NCBI RefSeq assembly: GCF_033115175.1
Contig: NC_084827.1
Coordinates: 120,187,701 to 120,251,700 of the forward strand
Source of the DNA: Lepus europaeus
Taxonomy: Eukaryota; Chordata; Mammalia; Lagomorpha; Leporidae
DNA length: 64,000 nucleotides
Reading direction: 5' to 3'
Below, piece after piece: positions 55,201 to 64,000 of this stretch. The position numbers were made by a program, and so were the translations under genes. The stretch's first letter is position 1, and every line of letters starts with the position of its first letter. Under the pieces are notes generated by a model. It did not search any database and was not told the origin of the DNA. It saw only the letters and a program-made list of their open reading frames with translations.

Positions 55201-56239
55201 CACAGGTGGTATTTTCACTTTTTAAAGTCTTGTCTAAATTACAATTCACAGAAAACCTGATCTCTCTAGAGTAAGGCCTGTATTACTACAGGTCCTGTAA
55301 TAATAGATTATTTGAATAGTTGGATTAAAGAAGACAAAAAACTCTCTAATGATCTCTGGAAAAAGAGGGTATCTGTTTGAGCTGCACTAGTTTTCAATGT
55401 ACTCATTCAGATTTTAATTCACTACAAAAATTAATAGGCTATTTGGTAGTAGCATGTCTCACAAAAATAAGTACAATAAAATTGAAAGTATTTAAATGGA
55501 TATTTAAGCTATGCAGTCATCAGTGATTTAGTTTTCAATTACACAAAGGTAATTACCCTAGAATCCACCTCATTCACCCTTTCGTGAGAAAACGCTGGAG
55601 TGTTGTAATAAGCTGAGGCTTTCAGGTAATGACTGATCTCCACTCCTTTTTGGCTGGGACCTGAATTCATTTGCTTTAAGAAGTTTGGGGTGTATGCTAA
55701 GAATTCAAATGTTGGCAACACCCTTTCTGACCCTTCTCACAAATGAAGTCACATCACTGTTCAGGGTGCATGTGAGGACACACAGCCAGCCTGTCAGACT
55801 GGGGAGGCCTCAACCCAGCAGCTGGATGTGGTCTGTGAGTGAAAGGTGGGACCGTGGCGAAGGAGACTGCCATGTCTGGGTTCTTCCTAAAGCAGTGGTT
55901 CTTAAAGTATGCATGTAGAGGAGGTTCCTGGAGTGCTGCATACATGTTCAGTTTATGTAAATTCATAGAGCTGTTCATTTACATTAAATATACTTTTCTA
56001 TATATATGTTATATTGTAATAAACAGTTTAAAAAGCAGAAAGAGTACATAAGAACAGATTTCTGTCCTTGCTCCCTCCTATTCAAATGCAGGTGGTCTGT
56101 GCTCCTAATTTGACCACACTGGTCAGAGCAATCTAGGAAGCTGGAATCAGGGAAAATTGATGAACGAATTTCAATAACACCACATATTCATGGAAATGCA
56201 CAAGTAAAACCAAACAAATGATCTGCAATTTAGGGTGTA
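55201..56239. other. Unique DNA with a possible hAT end
   Basis: 'agcagtggttcttaaagtatgc' at about 55893 resembles a hAT-Charlie terminal repeat, but the rest of such an element is not clear. No gene seen. Confidence 0.4.
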
Positions 56240-56410
56240 CTGTGTTGTAGGGGCTAAATGGGTACACATGTGTTCTTCTGGGCTTCCCAACATCCTTGAG
56301 AAGACAATATTATCTCCATTTTACAAATGAGACATGTAGTACCCAAAGAGGAGGCTGAGAGTCAATGTCTATCAGCACCAAAGTCCATTCTATTTTCACT
56401 AGTGCCACAG
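56240..56410 (-). mobile_element. MIR element
   Basis: 'atcttgagaagacaatatta'-type text followed by 'ctccattttacaaatgagacatgtagtacccaaagagg' and 'accaaagtccattctattttcac' is the complement of MIR. Confidence 0.72.
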
Positions 56411-56654
56411 GGAGGCAGCTTGAAGGAGCAAATAAGTCACAGGACAGGCCTAGGCAATGCAAATGGACTGAGAAGGTACCAAGGCCTCTCTGCCAAAGTA
56501 GTAGATCATCTTTAAGGGCAGATTACAAATAGGCACTGCTGATCTTTTTAGAATTTTCTGCCACGTAGACTAGTTTCTCAGAGGCAATGCCCTAAGGCCA
56601 AACCCACTCCATCTCTAAACAGCTGAAGAAAGTCATGGAATCCGGATATTTTGG

Positions 56655-56815
56655 ATTATGTTCCAGACAATCACCTTGCAAGATTTCAAGCACACAGATT
56701 CACTGGCTCCATCCCAGAGGTCTAGATTCAGTAGTTGGGGTGAGGCTGAAAAAGCTATTTGAAAGCAGCCAGGTAATTCTACTAAGTTGGACTTGGGAAA
56801 CACTACCCCAGCCAC
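56655..56815 (+). mobile_element. MER5-like hAT-Charlie element
   Basis: 'ggctccatcccagaggtctagattcagtagttggggtgaggc', 'gaaagcagccaggtaattctac' and 'cttgggaaacactac' follow the 3' half of MER5A. Confidence 0.65.
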
Positions 56816-57934
56816 ACTGACCACATCAAAGAGGTGGACCTGTATCAACCTTGCTAGTTGTTCTTCACAAGCCAAAGAAGGGAAAGCAAAGGGCCTATTG
56901 TGAGCATACTCAAACTGAATAAATGTAACCAGATGTCAAGCCAAGAAACAAAGCAGATTGAAAGAAACTACCATGAGACAGAAACTTGTGGTTAGTTTAG
57001 GCCTGAAAATGAAAGGCCTACACCTGTTGTGTGCCAGTCTTATGCTTGAGTTTTCTTCTCTCCAGTCTGTTTACAAGGAAAATATGTAACTTCTTTTTTG
57101 AAAAGTGTTATGAAAACATAAACAGTAAATCAATTTGCAATCTAGATCTTCATTTGAAATCCTTGGTCTAGGTTATATTTAGTTTAAAATTTGCTAATTT
57201 TGAATGAGCAAAAATGGCCACTGCAAAATTTAAGGAGACAGTGCTGCAAAGGTGACAAGACCCAAGGGCAGCTGCTCTCCACTCCTATCAACCCTAACTG
57301 GATTATTCTAGATTTGAACTATGAACTTAAATAGCCTAGACTTCTATCTGACTCTGGTGTTCAGTGGTGAAAGTACAGAGGTGATTATGTACAGTCAATA
57401 ACATCTCTATCTCCTCTGTCAGGTAGAAAAGTAGCTAAAACTGATAAGTTGGTAAAGTACTTTTTTTCATTGGAGAGTTAATATCTTACTCTACAGTAGA
57501 CTTTAATTACTGGATCTTGCTAACAACTGACACATGAATTAATCACCTTAAATCACTGCCAAGTTCAATCCTCATACAAATTTAAAGGAGAACTTTACAG
57601 TTCTCAAAACTAAAGGAAATATTAATAACATAAATAATAGAACACAATTAAGTCACTTATTCCTCAGAGTAAATGGGAACAAAATACAGCAAGCACTAAA
57701 ATAAGCCTAGAATTGGAATCAGTGAGGTTTATGGAAACCACCTCAACCCAAAACATGTTCTCATCCTAAGCCCTTCTCTCATTTGAGGAAACATTCTTGT
57801 GTCTCACTTGTGAGATTAGAGTTCTGTGTTTCTATTCTTTCTACACACAGAGGTATAGGAAAGAGATCTTTTAGCTGAAAAATAGATTCTAGGCCCAAAT
57901 ACTAGTGAGATGATCTACCTTTATGAATTTAAAA
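56816..57934. other. Unique AT-rich DNA, source of a 29-bp inverted copy
   Basis: No repeat or gene recognised. Bases 57472-57500 recur as an exact reverse complement at 58688-58716. Confidence 0.5.
57472..57500 (+). repeat. 29-bp sequence duplicated in inverted form 1.2 kb downstream
   Basis: Starts 'ggagagttaatatcttac' and ends 'tctacagtaga'. It lies in unique DNA, and 29 of 29 bases match the reverse complement of 58688-58716. Confidence 0.97.
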
Positions 57935-58120
57935 CTATCTATTTGAGAGACAGAGATCTTGCATCCACTGATTCACTCTCAAATGTCTCCATCAGTCAGG
58001 GTTGGGTCAGGAGCTCAGAACTCAATCTGGGTCTCCCATGTGTGTGGGACTGACTTAAATACTTGAGTCAGGGGCCGGTGTTGTGGCACAGTAGGTTAAT
58101 CCTCCACTTGCAGCACCTGT

Positions 58121-58463
58121 TTTTTTTTTTTTTTTTTTTTTTTGACAGGCAGAGTGGATAGTGAGAGAGAGAGACAGAGAGAAAGGTCTTCCTTTTTGCC
58201 GTTGGTTCACCCTCCAATGGACGCTGCGGACGGCTCATCACGCTGATCCGAAGCCAGGAGCCAGGTGCTTCTCCTGGTCTCCCATGCGGGTGCAGGGCCT
58301 AAGGACTTGGGCCATCCTCCACTGCCTTCCCGGGCCACAGCAGAGAGCTGGCCTGGAAGAGGGGCAACCGGGATAGAATCCAGCGCCCCAACCGGGACTA
58401 GAACCCGGTGTGCCGGCCCTGCAAGGCAGAGGATTATTAGCCTATTGAGCCACGGCGCCGGCT
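58121..58463 (-). mobile_element. C-repeat SINE, type Y, nested level 3, with target-site duplication
   Basis: Poly(T) of about 23, 'gacaggcagagtgga', CpG-rich head complement ending 'gccacggcgccg'. The 8-bp duplication gcacctgt is perfect at 58113-58120 and 58464-58471. Confidence 0.95.
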
Positions 58464-58687
58464 GCACCTGTGTCTTTTATGGACGCTGGTTTGTGTCCTG
58501 GCTGCTCCTCTTCCAGTCCAGCTCTCTGCTACAGCCTGGGAAGGCAGTAGAAGATGTACCAAGCACTTAGGTCCCTGTACCCATGCAGGAGACCTGGAGG
58601 AGGCTCCTGGCTCCTGGCTCTGGATTGGCCCAGCTTCAGCCATTGCAGCCATTTAGGGAGTGAACCAGTGGATGGAAGACCTTTCTC

Positions 58688-58716
58688 TCTACTGTAGAGT
58701 AAGATATTAACTCTCC
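58688..58716 (-). repeat. 29-bp inverted copy of 57472-57500 within a SINE CT tract
   Basis: The SINE reads normally up to 'gaagacctttctctc', then this foreign segment, then 'ctctcactgtctgtagctc', which resumes the SINE. No C-repeat in this window has such a segment here. Confidence 0.95.
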
Positions 58717-58918
58717 CTCTCACTGTCTGTAGCTCTAACTCTCAAATAAATAAAATCTTTAAAAAAATTTTTGAGTCATCACCTGCTGCCTCTTAGGGAG
58801 CACATTAGCAGGAAGTTGGCTTAGCAGTGGTACTGGGACATGGAAACCAGGCCCTCTGATACGGGATGCAGGCATCCCAAGCAGTGTCTTAACCAATGCA
58901 CCAAATGCCCTCCCCTCC

Positions 58919-59279
58919 ATGAATTTTATAAAGAGTTAGTGATACTCTTCCAGATAAAAGGAAAAAAATGAGCACAAAAAGGGGAACACATACCCAGAAA
59001 TTAAGGTGACCCCTTTTGTATCCTCAAAAATTTTCAGTTTATTTGCATTTCTGTTTCCTATCTGTAGAAGACACCTCTAAGGGAAAAGAATGCTTTTGGC
59101 TGCAAGTCAAAATTTCTAATTGACTATGGGAGAACAAACAGCTGTTAAGAGTAGCTGCTATTCTGAACTTTTTTTTAAACTTTTTGTTTTAAAAGAGTCA
59201 TGATAACATGAGATGTGATCTATAATTTATCCCTTTTAGAAAATAAATTATAGCTATTCAAGAAGAAGTATCTTAAAAA
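58919..59279. other. Unique AT-rich DNA, nothing recognised
   Basis: No repeat or gene recognised; the right side grades into the old L1. Confidence 0.5.
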
Positions 59280-59360
59280 CTCATACACCTTCACATTTAT
59301 GGTTAATCAATTTTTGACAAGGCTGCCAAGATAATCTAATGGGGAAAGAACAGTCTTTTC

Positions 59361-59411
59361 TGAGATAAGATGAGATCGGGCGTGTTCAGGGTGGTATGGC
59401 CATACATAAGA
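59361..59411 (-). pseudogene. 5S rRNA 5'-part retrocopy, tailless, with target-site duplication
   Basis: The minus strand from about 59404 to 59362 reads like 5S rRNA nucleotides about 4-46: 'ggccataccaccctgaacac', then 'gcccgatctcatcttatctc', with three or four C-to-T or G-to-T type changes. Nothing of the 3' half and no A tail. The L1 target text agtcttttc is present on both sides (59352-59360, 59412-59420), so this was an insertion. It lacks the internal promoter and cannot be a working 5S gene. Confidence 0.88.
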
Positions 59412-59767
59412 AGTCTTTTCAACAGATGATTCTAGGACAACTGGATATCATATGCAAAAAAACAAAGTTGGATCGAATACAGGAATCTACACAGAACAGA
59501 TCAGTGACCCAAGTGTAAGAGCTAACATGATAAAAATATAGAAGAAAACGTAGGCATAAATTTTTGCCACCCTGGATTAGGCAATGATTTTTTTAGATAT
59601 AACATCAAAAGCACAAGAAACAAAAGAAAACAGATAAATCTGACTACATTGACATTAAAAATTTTTATGTTTCACATAACACCAGCAATAAATCATAGAA
59701 CTGGAGGAAATATTTGGAAATCATATACTTATTATGAGATTTGTATATACAAAAAGAACATTTATAT

Positions 59768-59806
59768 ATAAGATTTATTTATTTGAAAGGCCAAGGAGGA
59801 GGGGGG

Positions 59807-59843
<37 letters not shown>

Positions 59844-59924
59844 AGAGAGATCGTCCATCTTCTGGTTTACTCTTCAAATGGCCACAGCAGCCAGGAGCCA
59901 AGAACTCCGTTCAGGTCTGTCACT
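59768..59924 (-). mobile_element. C-repeat SINE, 5'-truncated, inside the L1
   Basis: Tail complement 'agatttatttatttgaaagg', a G9 run, GA tract to about 59852, then body ending at 'cgttcaggtctgtcac'. The L1 text resumes after it. Confidence 0.87.
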
Positions 59925-60257
59925 GTCAAAAGTGGGCAAAGGATCTGAACAGATGTTTATATAAGAAAGATATACAGATGACCAATAAACACATGAAAGA
60001 TGCTCAACAGTATCAGCTATCAGAAAAATGGAAATTAATACCACATTGAAATGCTACAGTATGACCAGAATCAAATAAAAACGATATTATATTAAATGTT
60101 GGTGAGGGTATGGAGAAATTGGAGCCTTCATATATGTAATATGGCACAACCATTTTGGAAAATAGTCTTGTAGTTTCTCAAAAGGCTAAACATGTAGTTA
60201 CTATTTGATCCAACAATTCCTCTCTTGGGTATATAACCCAGAGAAATGATTACATAT

Positions 60258-60292
60258 ATCGCTTCTCGGCCTCTGGCTAAGATCAAGTGTAG
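60258..60292 (+). pseudogene. U2 snRNA 5'-part retrocopy, tailless, with target-site duplication
   Basis: Reads like the first 35 or so nucleotides of U2: 'atcgcttctcggcctctggc' then 'taagatcaagtgtag'. The CCTTTTGG stretch is changed to CCTCTGG (one substitution, one lost base). It stops before the Sm site and stem-loops and has no A tail. The L1 target agaaatgattacata is perfect on both sides (60242-60256, 60291-60305; the last two U2 bases overlap the duplication). The branch-point recognition region is just reached, but no functional U2 is possible. Confidence 0.93.
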
Positions 60293-60839
60293 AAATGATT
60301 ACATACGCCTATTTCAAAATTTATATGTAAATATTCATAGCAATGTTATTCTAACATCTGAAGAGTGGATTTAACCAAATGTCCCTTAACTGATGAGTGG
60401 ATAAGTAAAATGTATTATATTCATACAGTGAAATATATTCAGCAATAAAAGGGAAACTCTGATACATGTGACATCACGGATAGAAAACATTATGCTAAGT
60501 GAAAGACCACAAACTCTATGTTTCCATTTGGATGTAACATCCAGAACAAACAAACCTCTACACAGAGAAAATAGTCCAGTACACGTCTAGGGCTGGAGTG
60601 GGAGTGTTGGGGCAACACTGGAGTGGCTGCTGGTGGGTACAGGGTTTCCTTTGAGGGTGATGAAAATGTTCTAAAATTGACTTGCAGTGATGATTCTATA
60701 TATCTGTGGATATACTAAAAATCACTGAATTTTGTAATATGAGTGAATTGTATGGTAAAGCTAATTATTTTTTAAAAACAAAAGAAACACTTAGCACACT
60801 GAGTTAGAAGCATTAAGATCTAACACATGTTTCTTTTAA

Positions 60840-61516
60840 ATTTTAATTAAATAATTTGCATTTTATGCTGATAGGCAGAGAGAGAGAGAGAGAGAGAGAG
60901 AAAGATTGAGACCTTCCTTTTTTTTTTTTTTTTTGACAGCCAGAGTGGACAGTGAGAGAGAGAGAGACAGAGAGAAAGGTCTTCCTTTACCGTTGGTTCA
61001 CCCTCCAATGGCCACTCTGGCCGGCGCTGCGCTGATCCGAAGCCAGGAGCCAGGTGCTTCTCCTGGTCTCCCATGGGGTGCAGGGCCCAAGGACTTGGGC
61101 CATCCTCCACTGCACTCCCTGGCCACAGCAGAGAGCTGGACTGAAAGAGGGGGCAACCGGGACAGAATCTGGCACACTGACCGGGCCTAGAACCCAACGT
61201 GCCGGCGCCACAGGCGGAGGATTAGCCTATTGAGCCACGGCACCAGCTGGGATCTTCCATTTGTTGAATCATACTCCAAGTGCCTGAAATAGTCAGGGCT
61301 GGTCAGGCCAAAGTCAGGAGCCCAGAATTCAATCAAGGCCATCTCTAAGGGTGGCAGGGACTCAATCAGTTGAAGCATCATCTGCTGCCTCCCAGGATGT
61401 GCCTTAGCAGGATGCTGGATGGGAAGTGGGGCTGGGACTTGAACTCAAGCACTCCACTGATACGGGATATGGGTATCCCAAGCAACATCTTAACCACTGT
61501 GCCACATGCCCACCCC
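60840..61516 (-). mobile_element. C-repeat SINE, type O, split by a type Y SINE
   Basis: Pieces 60840-60917 (weak tail and GA run) and 61251-61516 (cttccatttgttgaatcatac ... gtgccttagcaggatgctgg ... atcttaaccactgtgccacatgcccacccc). Confidence 0.85.
60918..61250 (-). mobile_element. C-repeat SINE, type Y, nested
   Basis: Poly(T), 'gacagccagagtggacagtg', head complement 'gagccacggcaccagc'. The flanks repeat ga(c/t)cttcc at 60910-60917 and 61251-61258. One central GC block is shorter than in the copy at 5599. Confidence 0.94.
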
Positions 61517-61555
61517 CTGTGCATGATTCTTTGCTAAGGCAAGCATAGATTCACA

Positions 61556-61652
61556 TATGAGGGTACTTCAAAAAAGTTCATGGAAAATACACATTATCTT
61601 TTTTAAAAAGATTTATTTACTTATTTGAAAGAGTTACACAGAGAGAGGAGAG

Positions 61653-61697
<45 letters not shown>

Positions 61698-62009
61698 TCT
61701 TCCATCTGCTGGTTCACTCCCCAGATGACTGCAACGACCGAAGCTGTGCCGATCTGAAGCCAGGAGCCAGGAGCTTCTTCCAGGTCTCCCACATGGGCGC
61801 AGGGGCACAAAGACTTGGGCCATCTTCTGCTGCTTTCCCAGGCCATAGCAGAGAGCTGGATCGGAAGTGGAACAGCCAGGTCTTGAACCAGCGCCCATAT
61901 GGGATGCCGGCGCTTCAGGCCAAGGTGTCAACCCACTGTGCCACAGCACTGGCCCCCACATTATCTTTTAATTCCACTTTTTCCATGAATATTTTGAAGC
62001 GCCCTCATA
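61556..62009. mobile_element. Mariner-type MITE split by a SINE
   Basis: Pieces 61556-61602 and 61970-62009. Left end 'atgagggtacttcaaaaaag' and complement of the right end 'atgagggcgcttcaaaatat' are clear terminal inverted repeats beside TA. Rejoined, the element is about 87 bases. Confidence 0.88.
61603..61957 (-). mobile_element. C-repeat SINE, type S, inside the MITE, with target-site duplication
   Basis: Tail complement 'aaaaagatttatttacttatttg', GA run at about 61654-61694, full body, head end 'ccacagcactggccccc'. The duplication acattatctttt is perfect at 61591-61602 and 61958-61969. Confidence 0.97.
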
Positions 62010-62202
62010 TTGATAGAAAGGTGTCATAAGATCAAAGCAGCTGAATTACAGAGCCAATATATGGAAGAAGATTGTTTTGGAGACACCAGATCCATCGAGG
62101 ATTTGAGTAAAAGAGAAATACAATTTTATGTGTTTTTAAAACAAGAAATACTTCATTCAAATTTTGGTGTTGAAAGAGGATTTAGAGATAGTTCAACTAG
62201 TT

Positions 62203-62399
62203 CAGAGCTTCTCAACCCTTTAGTGTCATTGACATTTTGGGTTAGGTACTTCTTGGTTGTGGAAGGCTGCCCTATGCCTTGTAGGATGTTTGGCAGCATC
62301 CACGGCCTCCCAAGTTTTAACAAACTAGATGCCTCTAGACATTGGCAAATGTCCCCTGGGGACAACGTGCACTCCCTCCACACCTGTTGAGAATCATTG
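62203..62399. mobile_element. hAT-Charlie non-autonomous element (MER20-like)
   Basis: 'agagcttctcaacccttt' at the left and the complement of 'acctgttgagaatcattgg' at the right are the inverted ends. Inside are 'tgacattttgggttaggtac', 'tgtttggcagcatcc' and 'acattggcaaatgtcccctgggg'. Confidence 0.8.
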
Positions 62400-62514
62400 G
62401 TTTAATTTAACATGTCCCAGAGGGTGTTCCTTAGAACCCTAGTCCAAAGCTGCAAAAGAAAAGGGTCCCACAGTTTAGTAAGTCTGTAAAACAGTAAGTT
62501 AAAAAAAGATTCTT

Positions 62515-62650
62515 CTCCTTATTTCTACTCACATTTTATGGCAGAAGTTCAGGAACAGAAAAGTGAGTTAACTTGCCTTGTGCCACTCAACCAACAAATT
62601 AATAATAGCTCTGAGTCAAGAATTTGAGTCTTTTTAACCATCAGTGCTCT
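62515..62650 (-). mobile_element. MIR-like element
   Basis: 'attttatggcagaagttcagg' and 'agtgagttaacttgccttgtgcc' through 'gagtctttttaaccatcagtgc' fit the complement of a MIR. Confidence 0.65.
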
Positions 62651-62688
62651 TTTTTTGACTCTTTAGAAACTGAACTTCATACCTATCA

Positions 62689-63007
62689 ACATTTTTTAAG
62701 GATTTATTTATTTTATTTGCAAGGTAGAGTTACAAAGAGAGAGGGAGGAGAAGAGAGAGAATCTTCCATCCACTGATTCAGTCCCTGAATGGCCACAATA
62801 GCAGGGGCTGGGCCAGGCTAAAGCCAAGAGATTGGTACTCCATCTGGGTCTCCCACAAGGATGCAGGGCTCAAGGACTTGGGTCATCTTATGCTGCTTTC
62901 CCAGTCACATCAGCAGGGAGCTTTATAGGAAGTGGCAGCTGGGACTTGAACCAGTGTCCATGTGTCACAGGAAGCAGCTTAACCTGCTGTGCCACAATGC
63001 CAACCCC
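62689..63007 (-). mobile_element. C-repeat SINE, type S
   Basis: Tail complement 'aaggatttatttattttatttg', short GA tract, body, head end 'gtgccacaatgccaacccc'. A block before the head is missing. Confidence 0.9.
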
Positions 63008-63016
63008 TCAAATCTT

Positions 63017-63275
63017 TACAAAATTGTTATTTTTATTTGAGAGGCAGAGACAGAGAGACCTCCCATACAAAAATGACTAGGGCTGGGGCTTGAAGCCAGG
63101 AGCTGGGAACTCAAGGTGTCTCCTATGTGGGTGGTAGGAACCCAGTTTCTTCAGTCATCACCCGGTCTCCTAAGGTCTGCATTGGCAGGAAACTGGAGCC
63201 GGGAATCAAACTCAGGTACCCCAGTGATGGTTGTGGGTGTCTTAACTGCAAAGCTAGATGCATGCTCCACTGCCT
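63017..63275 (-). mobile_element. C-repeat SINE, type O
   Basis: 'ttatttgagaggcagagacagagagacc' start, 'ggtctcctaaggtctgcattggcaggaaactgg', and a decayed head 'gtgtcttaactgcaaagctagatgc'. Confidence 0.82.
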
Positions 63276-64000
63276 CTCAAGTAGATATCAACCAAAAAAG
63301 TCTCAGATTTGTTTGTAGATTGTATACTACTAGAAGTGTTGTAATATAAATTCTCCCAAGAGGTCTTCTCTCATTTGGAGATTCAGATGTAATAGAGGCA
63401 CAAACAGAATGGAAGTCATGTCAGGTAACCCCATGCCTATCTCCCCTCCCTTCATGATAGTTTACAAGTACCCATGTTCAGCTTCACCTGACTCGACTCC
63501 TCTAGGATGTAATAATGAAGGAATGAAGATAAAGCATATGGATTTGTAGGACAGGCATAGTAATTTTCAGATTGAATGTACCAGACTGTAAGCATATAGA
63601 ACTTATGAGAATGTGTGGTAAATAATCCTTAGTCAAAAAGGATGTGCTAAAGATATGTCCTGATGTTTATTTGGCTGACGGGGCTTACACCCAAGGCTCA
63701 GCTGTGTACCTCGAATGTCCCAGTAGCATAAAGCATTCACAGGTTCTTTTAGAAAATAAAAGAAAATAAAAATAAACCACTTAAATACAAACATTAAAAA
63801 ACCAGGAATACTTAGTCTATCAAAGGATACCAAATGATCTAAAAAACTGGGGAAATGAATTAGGCTATCAAAACTTTTTAGAACTGCAAAGAGAATTTTA
63901 AATGGATATATGCTTTTTTTTTAACCATCTTGGAGAGCAATTTGGACTTCACTATTATGTCAGATAAACTTGCAATACCAACTTGAAAGAGCTATTCTTC
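63276..64000. other. Unique AT-rich DNA, nothing recognised
   Basis: No repeat or gene recognised up to the window end. Confidence 0.5.

Larger units (their letters stand above)
58071..58770 (+). mobile_element. C-repeat SINE, type S, nested level 2, with target-site duplication
   Basis: Head 'ggggccggtgttgtggcacag' at the left and body plus tail after 58464. The duplication ttgagtca lies at 58063-58070 and 58771-58778. Its CT tract contains the 29-bp inverted insert. It is itself split by a type Y SINE. Confidence 0.92.
57935..58918 (-). mobile_element. C-repeat SINE, type O, host of nested SINEs
   Basis: Pieces 57935-58070 and 58771-58918 form one old copy (catccactgattcactctc ... cacctgctgcctcttaggg ... 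gatgcaggcatcccaagc, 'taaccaatgcaccaaatgccc'). Confidence 0.85.
59280..60780 (+). mobile_element. Ancient L1 3' part with three later insertions
   Basis: Sense L1 ORF2 C-terminal and 3' UTR text in order: 'acaaggctgccaagataatc', 'caactggatatcatatgcaaa', 'gtgggcaaaggatctgaacag', 'tatggagaaattggagcc', 'atgctaagtgaaagacc'. Frames are broken. It carries a 5S rRNA piece (59361), a truncated SINE (59768) and a U2 piece (60258). Confidence 0.88.

Noticed and set aside
60258-60292. A functional U2 snRNA gene
   Set aside because: Only the first 35 or so bases exist, with a deletion, no Sm site and no upstream proximal sequence element.

Overview
The window is mammalian nuclear DNA, almost certainly from a lagomorph (rabbit or a close relative). 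The evidence is the dense coverage by C-repeat SINEs (tRNA-derived head with A/B-box-like motifs, a CT- or GA-rich tract, and an AAATAAATAAAT or poly(A) tail), together with several L1 fragments sharing one 3' end and scattered ancient mammalian repeats (MIR, L2, Tigger, mariner, hAT-Charlie). I found no host protein-coding exon I could defend. Nearly all long open frames lie inside SINEs (the GA tract reads as Arg-Glu or Ser-Leu repeats) or in the L1-type element at 33.5-39.0 kb. The stretch reads as an intergenic or intronic repeat landscape.

C-repeats are described with three working labels of mine. Type Y (young) copies have a CpG-rich head, a CACTGTCC...CTGTC body end and a pure poly(A) tail, often with perfect target-site duplications (TSDs). 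Type S (standard) copies have the AAATAAATAAAT tail. Type O (older) copies are diverged and usually carry a 'gcaggtgatg...actcaagtacttg' body. About 60 copies are listed, several nested up to three deep (20.4-21.4, 57.9-58.9, 60.8-61.5 kb).

Layout: 0-11.7 kb, SINEs with a truncated L1 3' end and an old L1 3' UTR. 11.7-13.1 kb, an ancient antisense L1. 13.1-24 kb, unique DNA with SINEs, a palindromic MER53-like element and a 5S rRNA-like scrap. 24.7-26.2 kb, an ancient antisense L1. 26.2-33.5 kb, unique DNA, MIRs, L2 and a 100-bp inverted duplication. 33.5-39.0 kb, the most notable unit: a 5.5 kb minus-strand element with an L1-type 5' end (YY1-like site), an ORF1 frame, no recognisable ORF2 and a long 3' region, bounded by matching 17-bp TSDs, which is the architecture of a half-L1 (HAL1). 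39-50 kb, SINEs, MIRs and unique DNA. 50.6-53 kb, old L1s around a block of three DNA transposons. 53.4-57.9 kb, mostly unique. 57.9-64 kb, nested repeats and an old L1 holding two independent small-RNA insertions (antisense 5S rRNA 5' part, U2 snRNA 5' part), each with its own TSD.

The main observations are the half-L1-like element, the two tailless small-RNA retrocopies in one L1, a perfect 29-bp inverted copy of nearby unique DNA lodged in a SINE, and the inverted duplication at 29.3/30.4 kb. Family names rest on reading the sequence and memory of consensus sequences; no alignment was run.
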